From Balneolaceae bacterium (GTDB lineage: Bacteria; Bacteroidota; Rhodothermia; Balneolales; Balneolaceae), in the NCBI GenBank assembly GCA_007118525.1, contig SKRK01000144.1:1-5482 (forward strand): 5,482 bases of DNA, read 5' to 3'. The notes under the pieces were generated by a model. That model was given only the letters and a program-made list of their open reading frames with translations. It made no database searches and was not told where the DNA came from. Positions within the stretch are counted from its first letter, which is position 1; each line of letters begins with the position of its first letter. The position numbers and the translations under genes are program-made. Below are positions 1-5,482 of this stretch, one piece after another.

Positions 1-7
1 ATTTATA

Positions 8-92
8 GGAGGGATGGCAGAGTGGTCGAATGCGGCGGTCTTGAAAACCGTTGAGGCGCAAGTCTCCGGGGGTTCGAATCCCTCTCCCTCCG
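8..92 (+). tRNA. tRNA-Ser (anticodon UGA)
   Basis: This is a complete serine tRNA that reads UCA and related UCN codons. The 7-bp acceptor stem pairs 8-14 (GGAGGGA) with 85-91 (TCCCTCC), and G92 is the discriminator base. The anticodon stem is 36-39 with 47-50, extended by a G35-T51 wobble. The 7-base loop at 40-46 (CTTGAAA) places anticodon TGA at 42-44. The long variable arm at about 52-67, with GAG 53-55 able to pair with CTC 64-66, is the class II feature expected of tRNA-Ser. The T stem is 68-72 with 80-84 around the loop TTCGAAT (73-79). The 3' CCA is not encoded, since the bases after the discriminator are CAC, so it must be added after transcription. The promoter lies outside the window, because only 7 bases precede the gene. 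Confidence 0.97.
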
Positions 93-104
93 CACTTAAA
101 GATT

Positions 105-134
105 AGCCCCAACATTAGTTGGGGCTTTTCTTTT
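105..134 (+). terminator. Rho-independent terminator of the tRNA-Ser gene
   Basis: A perfect inverted repeat, AGCCCCAAC (105-113) and GTTGGGGCT (118-126), encloses an ATTA loop and is followed by the T-rich tract TTTCTTTT (127-134). It begins 12 bases after the tRNA and points the same way, so it should end the tRNA transcript. The opposite strand lacks a comparable T run, so it does not look bidirectional. Its position implies that the gene starting at 192 needs its own promoter in 135-191, where I could not recognise a confident promoter motif. Confidence 0.92.
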
Positions 135-191
135 AAATAAAGTATCGTTTTCTACGTTGGTGGCTTAGAAATAATAACACCAGAAACTACT

Positions 192-1577
192 ATGATTAAT
201 CGAGCGTTTTTCATTTCAGTATTATTTATTACTGTAATACTTGGTCCTGCAGCCTCAGCACAAGACACCCTCTCCGTTAATTTGGCCGAATTTATCCAAA
301 AAGGTATGGAGCGCTCCGGCCAGGTTGCTTATGAAGGAAGAGCCGTTGATCTTGCTAAGAACAGACAACGACAGGCGAGATCTCAGAGAATTTTGCCTCG
401 ATTTGAGCTGAGTACCCAACACGGAGCAGTACCCGGCGTGAAGAGTCAAACGGATTTACCAAAAGGTCAATATTACCTGGATCCAAATCTTGAAAATGAC
501 TGGGAAGATTGGGCTATATTTACAAGGGCAGAAATCAGCGCTGTTCAGCCGATATTTAGCTGGGGTGCTATAAACAAAGCCATTAAAGCAGCAGAAGCAG
601 GTGCTAAAGCCGCCGAGTACCAATTCAGTGCTGTTAAAGCTGAAGCCGAACTGCAGTTATTTGAGCTCTATTACAGCTATCTGCTGGCCATAGAGATTTC
701 CAGGATTTTAGAAGAAGCAAAGAGCCAGATTGATAGGGTTGACCGCCAAATCAATGAGATGATCGAAGATGGAGATCCCGATTTAAAAGAGTCTGATGTG
801 TTCAAATTTGAACTCTATCAGGCAGAATTCGAAGTGAACAAGGTTGAAGTAGAGCAGCGTGTTGAATCCATTAAGCGCATCTGGAACTATGTACTGCAGG
901 CGGAAGAGGGTGTGATTTACAGGCCGGTAGAAAACTTTCTTGACCCAATTCCATTTGATCTGGAACCCTATGATTATTATCAAAATATGGCATTTAGTAA
1001 CAGGCCTGAACTCAAGGGAGTAAACTCCGGAATTGAAGCCTTGAGGAATAGTGCAGATGCCGTTCGTTCACAGCAATACCCTCTCTTTTTCCTCGGCTTG
1101 ACAGGTAGTTATGCTAACACCCCAAACAGGCCCCGGCAAACAAATCCATTTATTATCAATAATGCAAATTTTGCAACTGCCGGTGTGGGTTTTGGGATTC
1201 GACAAAATCTGAATTTCCCTTCAATGCGTGCATCAGTCGACCGTGCTGAAATTGAGCTTCGGCGGGTACAGGATCTTGGTGATGCAGTAATGGATGGTAT
1301 GATATTGGAACTGAATGAAAATTACCAAAATGCTGCTATTGCTCAGGTGAGAGTAGAACAAACCGAGGCTGCGCTGGTTATTGCCCGAAATTGGGTTCGA
1401 AATGAGCAATTAAATTATGATCTTGGTTTTGGTGATGTTGAGGACTTGTTGGATTCTGTGCAGAAAGAGTTAGAATTACGTTTAGAGCTGAAACAAAATG
1501 TGTTTGATTTGAATAAAAGAGTAGCAGCTCTTTACAAAGCTTCAGGAATTTCCGTTAATCAACTGAGTGTAAATTAA
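192..1577 (+). CDS. TolC-family outer-membrane efflux/export channel protein
   Basis: The 461-residue product is a probable TolC/OEP-type protein. Such proteins trimerise into an outer-membrane barrel with a long periplasmic alpha-helical tunnel that exports substrates from inner-membrane pumps. A signal peptide spans residues 1-23 (hydrophobic core about 5-18, then ASA before Q24, signal peptidase I style). There is no lipobox cysteine, so it is not a lipoprotein. The two-repeat layout of the family is visible: long helical stretches at about 127-235 and 345-450, each preceded by a beta-prone segment (about 108-124 and 296-340). The RPEL element near 271-274 and YDLGFGDVEDLLD near 409-421 resemble family signatures. 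The length is normal. The ATG at 192 is chosen because it directly begins the signal peptide, although no Shine-Dalgarno sequence precedes it. The partner is unclear: no HlyD-like adaptor, RND pump or ABC ATPase is in view. The MlaC-like gene 4 bases downstream suggests a lipid-transport context, which is inference. Confidence 0.9.
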   Translation: MINRAFFISVLFITVILGPAASAQDTLSVNLAEFIQKGMERSGQVAYEGRAVDLAKNRQRQARSQRILPRFELSTQHGAVPGVKSQTDLPKGQYYLDPNLENDWEDWAIFTRAEISAVQPIFSWGAINKAIKAAEAGAKAAEYQFSAVKAEAELQLFELYYSYLLAIEISRILEEAKSQIDRVDRQINEMIEDGDPDLKESDVFKFELYQAEFEVNKVEVEQRVESIKRIWNYVLQAEEGVIYRPVENFLDPIPFDLEPYDYYQNMAFSNRPELKGVNSGIEALRNSADAVRSQQYPLFFLGLTGSYANTPNRPRQTNPFIINNANFATAGVGFGIRQNLNFPSMRASVDRAEIELRRVQDLGDAVMDGMILELNENYQNAAIAQVRVEQTEAALVIARNWVRNEQLNYDLGFGDVEDLLDSVQKELELRLELKQNVFDLNKRVAALYKASGISVNQLSVN

Positions 1578-1581
1578 TCGT

Positions 1582-2184
1582 ATGGCTATGTACAAATATC
1601 TTATAAACCTGGTAATTATTATGTTAATTGCTGTTTCATCTGTGGCTGCACAGTCGGCTGAAAATGAAATAAGAGAGATGCTGGATGAACGTGATGATGA
1701 AATTAAGGAGCTGTTGGGGCCCAAAGGCACTGAACATACACAGGAACAGCGCGACAAACTTAAAGATATCATCAATGACGTGATAGACTATCGTGCCATG
1801 GCTCAAAGGGCTTTGGGCAATACCTATGATGAAATATCTGATGAACAGAGAGAGGAATTTGTCTCATTGTTTGCAACCATTATTCGAGACAACTCCTTGA
1901 ACAGGCTTGATATCTACCGTGCAGAGGTGACTTATAACTCTATTGAAGTAGAGAATGATTCTGCTTTTGTACGTACAATCGCACAACTTGAAAATGTACG
2001 TACCTCAGTAGATTATAGTATGCAGAAAAAAGATGATGATTGGATGATTACAGATATGTCAATCGATGAGGTTTCAACAGCTGATTCTTATAACCGACAG
2101 TTTCAAAGCATAATAAGGCAACGAGGTTTCGATGCACTCTTACAAAGTTTGCAAAGGCGTGCCGCTCGTTCATCATCCACCTAA
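1582..2184 (+). CDS. MlaC/Ttg2D-family periplasmic phospholipid-binding protein
   Basis: The 200-residue product matches the MlaC (Tgt2/Ttg2D) family in layout. These soluble periplasmic proteins carry phospholipids between an outer-membrane component and an inner-membrane MCE-type ABC transporter (MlaFEDB). A signal peptide covers about residues 1-23, ending VAA before Q24. Family features follow in order: an acidic helical N-terminus (28-62), the segment DYRAMAQRALGNTYDEIS (69-86), then QREEFVSLFATII (89-101). Next come beta-strand-rich residues 113-160 ending in DDWMITDMSIDEVS (152-165), and a final helix YNRQFQSIIRQRGFDALLQSL (170-190). The length is close to the family's usual size. The start may be Met1 or Met3 (ATG at 1588); both keep the signal peptide. 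It lies 4 bases after the TolC-family gene and is almost certainly co-transcribed and probably translationally coupled with it. No MlaD, MlaE or MlaF gene is in the window, so the transporter it serves is unknown. Confidence 0.85.
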   Translation: MAMYKYLINLVIIMLIAVSSVAAQSAENEIREMLDERDDEIKELLGPKGTEHTQEQRDKLKDIINDVIDYRAMAQRALGNTYDEISDEQREEFVSLFATIIRDNSLNRLDIYRAEVTYNSIEVENDSAFVRTIAQLENVRTSVDYSMQKKDDDWMITDMSIDEVSTADSYNRQFQSIIRQRGFDALLQSLQRRAARSSST

Positions 2185-2209
2185 TACAGGCACATGAGGC
2201 AACTCTTTT

Positions 2210-3166
2210 ATGGGCAATAATCAGAGCGGGCAGGGATACGTATATAATTCGTTTGGAGATGAAAAATATCTGAAACACGCAGTTGCCAGTGTCGCTACGC
2301 TCAGGAGATATGACACAAGCCGGCCCGTGGCCCTGTACTGCACAATCGATCACAAGGAGATTCTGGAAAAGAACTTTATTGCCGGGCATTTCACACAAAT
2401 AAACATCCTTCCTGAGGAGAATGCATCAATAACCGGCTTTAAACATAATGTGCACAAATTTATGCCCTTTGAGAAGAATCTCTACATAGATAGTGATATC
2501 GTCTGGTGCAAAAACCCTGAATCTCTCTGGAGTGCATTTACTCCCTATCGGTTTACAGTAACGGGGAATCAAACTTCGGATCTCTTTTTTGGCGGCCCGA
2601 AAGGTGTGGGAATTTTGAAAGATTTTCTATTGTACCGCAGGAAAAAAACTTTAAAAAGATTTGGACTTACCTATTTGAGCAGGGTTCAAACGGGTATGAT
2701 CTACTCCTCTGATGCAGAATTGACTAAAGCTGTATGTCAACTTGCAGGAGAAATGCTGGATCACCGACACAAAACACATTTCAGGAGCAGGACCGAGGAG
2801 GCCGGAAGAAGTGAGGAGTCGTGTGAGTGGAGTATTGCCATGGCCATGGCTACACTGAAAGTTCAGGTTTACCCGTGGTTATTTGGCTATAACAGCCCAC
2901 AGCTCGATTTTATTGAGAATTACACAGAGTTTGACGAGGAGTTTAACAATGTGAAATGCCTGCTATATAGTGATCGTTTTGTATACGATTTAAAAGCTGT
3001 ACAGATTAATTGGCTTCGAAAGAGTTTAATTGCACTTCTCTCTCTTCTGCCGGGTAAAGGGGATTATCTATACGCCACGCCCTACTGCCTCCATTTCGGA
3101 TGGTACAATCAAAAAGAGCCGTTTCATCAATTCTCTGAAAGTGTATGGAGTAAGTTGACGTCTTGA
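2210..3166 (+). CDS. GT-A-like glycosyltransferase (putative nucleotide-sugar transferase)
   Basis: The 318-residue protein has no signal peptide and looks like a cytoplasmic GT-A-fold glycosyltransferase, distantly GT8-like. It would move a sugar from a nucleotide donor to a growing glycan. The N-terminus (GYVYNSFGDEKYLKHAVASV, residues 9-28) resembles the opening beta-strand and nucleotide-binding region of this fold. LYIDSDIVW (91-99) contains the DSD triad (94-96) expected to bind metal and nucleotide sugar. QTGMIYSS (160-167) resembles the acceptor-side strand of GT8-like enzymes. A C-terminal LHFGWYNQK (294-302) may supply the metal-binding histidine that GT8 places in HxxGxxKPW. The hydrophobic stretch SLIALLSLLP (272-281) could touch the inner membrane. 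The ATG at 2210 is the first possible start, because TGA at 2195-2197 closes the frame upstream. It follows the MlaC-like gene by 25 bases and precedes another glycosyltransferase by 39, fitting a glycan-assembly locus. Donor sugar and acceptor cannot be read from the sequence. Confidence 0.75.
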   Translation: MGNNQSGQGYVYNSFGDEKYLKHAVASVATLRRYDTSRPVALYCTIDHKEILEKNFIAGHFTQINILPEENASITGFKHNVHKFMPFEKNLYIDSDIVWCKNPESLWSAFTPYRFTVTGNQTSDLFFGGPKGVGILKDFLLYRRKKTLKRFGLTYLSRVQTGMIYSSDAELTKAVCQLAGEMLDHRHKTHFRSRTEEAGRSEESCEWSIAMAMATLKVQVYPWLFGYNSPQLDFIENYTEFDEEFNNVKCLLYSDRFVYDLKAVQINWLRKSLIALLSLLPGKGDYLYATPYCLHFGWYNQKEPFHQFSESVWSKLTS

Positions 3167-3205
3167 TCGGGACTTTGAGATTTTTATTCATATCATAACG
3201 GCAAT

Positions 3206-4495
3206 ATGAAAAAGGTTCTGATGATAGCTCCTTATTTTGTTCCGCGCCGCAGGGTGGGGGCGCTGCGGCCGTTCAAATTCGCCATCCATATGAAGGAGAT
3301 GGGATGGGAGCCTGTAATACTTACCATTGCAGAGAAAACCGGAAAACTAACTGAAAAAGAGAGAGTTCTTCTCGATGGAATAAAAATTATCGAAATAGAT
3401 ACACCTTTTGATCAGACTACACGGACAAAAACTCCGGCTGGGAAAAAGAACAAGTCCCAAATTGCGAGCCATGCCTCATCCTGGATTGATAAAAATATAC
3501 CTGTTGACTCATGGATCTTTCTTTTTTGGTTCCGCTATCTCGGGGTTTTATCAAAAGTAAAAGAAATAAACCCCGATTTAATCTGGAGCACCGGAGACCC
3601 CTGGTCGGGATTGTGGCTGGGTGAAAAGCTTGCCAGGGATCTTTCAAAGCAATGGGTCGCAGATTTTCGTGATCCGTGGACAATCACTGACGTTAACCTC
3701 AGGGATAGGTCGGCTTTTTCTGAAGAGATGGATCGCAGAACAGAAAAACGTATCGTTGAAAGTGCTGATAAACTTACCTTCACTTCAAAGGCAACAGAGC
3801 AGGCCTACCAAAACCATTACGGTTTTAAAAAGAGCAAAACAGCTGTGATATATAACTCGTATGACCCGGCCCTTTTTGAAGATCCGGGAGATGAGAACTG
3901 GAGTTATGACCCGGATCCGGAATTGCTGCACATTCTCTTTTTTGGAAGGTTCAGGAGGTTGAGTCCGGCAGAGCCGATCATGAGCGTGATGTCCTTTCTA
4001 TCAAAGACAGACCCGGCGGCTGCCCGGAAAATGCGGATTCACAGTTTTGGAGAGCTGGACCCTGAAGAAGCTGAAGCAATTGAATTGTCCGGCCTGGAAC
4101 AGATTTTTATTCAGCATGAGCCAGTAGTTCCTGAAAAAACCCTGTCTGTTTTGAATAAGGCAGATCTGCTTTTGGTTAGCACAGACCGCGACAGAAAAAA
4201 CATTATCCCTGCCAAGTTGTGGGATTACATGGCAACAAAAAAACTCATCCTCTCCATTGCTCCAAATGCTGAGATTACCGGAATACTTGAGGCCTCCAGA
4301 GGCGGAATCGGATTTCATCCGGATGAAACAACAGAGATTTCAGCTTTTCTGAAAAGATGCCTTAAAGCTAAACAAAAAGGGGAGAGCCTCAACCTGCTTG
4401 GGGAAGATGAATTTCAAAAAAGAGAGATGTTTGAGTCTGCAAATACAACACAGCAGCTGGTAACTATTTTGGATGAAATGATAGGTCATGAGTAA
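3206..4495 (+). CDS. GT-B-fold glycosyltransferase, GT4-like
   Basis: The 429-residue protein is a probable GT-B retaining glycosyltransferase of the GT4-like kind, adding a sugar to a cell-surface glycan on the cytoplasmic side of the inner membrane. The N-terminal domain opens with MKKVLMIAPYFVPRRRVGAL (1-20), the typical first strand and glycine/proline-rich loop where the acceptor side begins. It continues with PDLIWSTGDPWSGL (123-136) and ADFRDPWT (152-159), a motif familiar from surface-polysaccharide enzymes. TFTSKATEQAY (191-201) and VIYNSYDP (214-221) lead into the linker. The C-terminal nucleotide-sugar domain starts at LHILFFGRFR (241-250) and includes ADLLLVST (319-326) and IPAKLWDYMATKKLIL (334-349). 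In the last motif an Asp (340) stands where a Glu is common. No signal peptide or membrane helix is evident. The start codon directly precedes the first domain strand. Its last 8 bases overlap the flippase start, a sign of coupled translation. The sugar specificity is unknown. Confidence 0.85.
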   Translation: MKKVLMIAPYFVPRRRVGALRPFKFAIHMKEMGWEPVILTIAEKTGKLTEKERVLLDGIKIIEIDTPFDQTTRTKTPAGKKNKSQIASHASSWIDKNIPVDSWIFLFWFRYLGVLSKVKEINPDLIWSTGDPWSGLWLGEKLARDLSKQWVADFRDPWTITDVNLRDRSAFSEEMDRRTEKRIVESADKLTFTSKATEQAYQNHYGFKKSKTAVIYNSYDPALFEDPGDENWSYDPDPELLHILFFGRFRRLSPAEPIMSVMSFLSKTDPAAARKMRIHSFGELDPEEAEAIELSGLEQIFIQHEPVVPEKTLSVLNKADLLLVSTDRDRKNIIPAKLWDYMATKKLILSIAPNAEITGILEASRGGIGFHPDETTEISAFLKRCLKAKQKGESLNLLGEDEFQKREMFESANTTQQLVTILDEMIGHE

Positions 4496-5482
4496 AAAGC
4501 CCGCCAGTTTATCAGAAAAAGCAGGGGTTGTTGTATTCGCGAGGATTATTACCACAGTTATTGATCTGGCTATTGTAATTGCCACGATTCAGATTTTGTC
4601 TAAAACCGATTTTGCAATTATTGGCTATCTGCTAATGATTCACGAGGTGGCCCGTAACCTGGCTACTCTTGGTTTTCCTGAAAGCGTATTCTACTTTTTT
4701 GAACGGGTTGGTGGCAGTGCCAAACGGGCTTTTGCGATTCAAACCACATTCATTCTTGCCGGTACGGCGCTGATAGCCGGCCTGTTTATTCTGGCCGTCA
4801 GCTATTTTGCTCCATCACTGCTGTTGGAGTGGGATCCGGAAAGCATCAATCAGGTACAGTACCTTCTGCCATTTATGGCTTTGGTTGCAATTCTTGAAAT
4901 TCCAACCTGGCCGGTAACAAATGTACTGCTGGCCCTCGACCGGCAAAAGGAGTCGGCATGGTACGAGATGATCACAAGCTTACTCACGTTTGGCTTGCTT
5001 GTTGGGCCTCTGGCTTTGGGCTACGGCCTTGAGGTCGCGGTCTACGGGCTTACTGCATACGCGGTTATACGATTTATCGGATCGTGGGTTTGGATGCAGC
5101 TGGTGCTTCCTGAGGGGAAACTGAGCGATGGAGAGATATCCGTTCGCGAGCAGGCAAATTTCTCTTTGCCTCTTGGATTCTCGTCGCTGGTCAATAAGAT
5201 CAATCGCTATGCAGATAAGTTTATCGTCTCTATTCTTCTGCCGGCAACAGCTTATGCCGAATACACGATAGGTGCACAGGAGGTACCGGTAATTCGTGTA
5301 ATCCCATTTGCCGTCGGTTCCGTTCTTATAAGCAGGTATGTAGCTCTTCAGCTGGATGAGAAAAAGGATGAGCTGCTGGAGCTGTGGTATAAAGGAGTTG
5401 AGAAGGTGAGCCTGCTTGTGATTCCGCTCACCATACTCTCCATTGTAATTGCATCCGACCTGATTGCTTTGATCGCAGAATC
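4488..5482 (+). CDS. Polysaccharide/oligosaccharide flippase, Wzx-like (partial, 3' end off window)
   Basis: An open frame runs from ATG 4488 to the window edge, giving 331 codons plus 2 bases without a stop. The product is a polytopic membrane protein of the MOP superfamily, like Wzx-type flippases, which move lipid-linked oligosaccharides across the inner membrane. Hydrophobic segments lie at about residues 11-38, 43-70, 82-108, 125-150, 162-182, 184-206, 226-252, 268-286 and 306-328. This fits the front two-thirds of the usual 12-14-helix protein of 400-500 residues. The segment NRYADKFIVSILLPATAYAE (239-258) resembles the start of the second six-helix bundle, with a charged Asp-Lys in a membrane-flanking position. 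The short positively charged N-terminus (MSKKPASLSEKAG) precedes helix 1. The ATG lies inside the end of the glycosyltransferase gene (8-base overlap), so translation is probably coupled. Other MOP members, such as lipid II flippase or MATE pumps, are less likely given two glycosyltransferases upstream. Confidence 0.85.
   Translation, partial: MSKKPASLSEKAGVVVFARIITTVIDLAIVIATIQILSKTDFAIIGYLLMIHEVARNLATLGFPESVFYFFERVGGSAKRAFAIQTTFILAGTALIAGLFILAVSYFAPSLLLEWDPESINQVQYLLPFMALVAILEIPTWPVTNVLLALDRQKESAWYEMITSLLTFGLLVGPLALGYGLEVAVYGLTAYAVIRFIGSWVWMQLVLPEGKLSDGEISVREQANFSLPLGFSSLVNKINRYADKFIVSILLPATAYAEYTIGAQEVPVIRVIPFAVGSVLISRYVALQLDEKKDELLELWYKGVEKVSLLVIPLTILSIVIASDLIALIAE

Noticed and set aside
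135..191. Promoter for the TolC-family gene, including a Bacteroidota-type -7 TAnnTTTG element.
   Set aside because: A promoter must exist after the terminator, but no sequence here matches either the sigma-70 or the Bacteroidota consensus well enough to place it.
1968..2003. Direct repeat of TGTACGTAC at 1968-1976 and 1995-2003, possible regulator half-sites.
   Set aside because: The copies are 27 bases apart, in frame, inside the MlaC-like gene, and both encode Val-Arg-Thr. Coding constraint explains them.
2194..2220. Eight-codon frame ATG to TAA overlapping the glycosyltransferase start, a possible leader peptide.
   Set aside because: It has no ribosome binding site, regulatory codon run or attenuator hairpin. 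A frame this short is expected by chance.
2048..2398. Reverse-strand open frame of 116 codons across the MlaC-like and GT-A-like gene junction.
   Set aside because: It overlaps two well-supported genes on the opposite strand, shows no recognisable domain, and has an unconvincing composition. The other reverse-strand frames fail for the same reasons.
2837..2850. A 14-base perfect palindrome, GCCATGGCCATGGC, that could be an operator or restriction/methylation hotspot.
   Set aside because: It lies inside the GT-A-like gene and simply encodes alternating Ala-Met residues (about 210-214). It has no flanking promoter and no second copy in the window.
3163..3190. Possible promoter before the GT4-like gene (TTGATC, 16-base spacer, TATTCA).
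   Set aside because: The -10 element matches the consensus poorly, the gene sits in a tight same-strand series, and AT-rich gaps give such matches by chance.

Overview
The window reads as chromosomal DNA of a Gram-negative bacterium, most likely from the Bacteroidota/Balneolota/Rhodothermota side of the tree. The support is indirect. An outer-membrane TolC-type protein and a periplasmic MlaC-type protein imply two membranes. None of the five protein-gene starts has a convincing Shine-Dalgarno sequence. The base composition is moderate, and the glycosyltransferases resemble those of FCB-group surface-glycan loci. No marker here fixes the genus.

Layout, all on the + strand: (1) a complete tRNA-Ser(UGA) at 8-92, followed at once by a strong intrinsic terminator at 105-134. 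(2) A tight gene pair, a TolC-family outer-membrane channel (192-1577) and an MlaC/Ttg2D-family periplasmic lipid-binding protein (1582-2184), separated by 4 bases. (3) After 25 bases, a run of surface-glycan genes: a GT-A-like nucleotide-sugar transferase with a DSD motif (2210-3166), a GT-B/GT4-like glycosyltransferase (3206-4495), and the first 331 codons of a Wzx-like polysaccharide flippase (4488 to the window edge), whose start overlaps the previous gene by 8 bases.

No hairpin terminator or convincing promoter is visible between 192 and the end, so the five protein genes may be one transcript. The functional break between gene pair and glycan genes lies at 2185-2209. The first pair belongs to envelope transport, probably of lipids. 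The second group would build a lipid-linked glycan on the cytoplasmic face of the inner membrane and flip it outward. Intergenic stretches are all under 100 bases, and reverse-strand reading frames look like shadows of these genes.

Nothing here clearly amounts to an undescribed system. The most interesting points are the TolC-MlaC pairing without the usual MlaE/F/D genes in view, and the divergent C-terminal motif of the GT-A-like enzyme.
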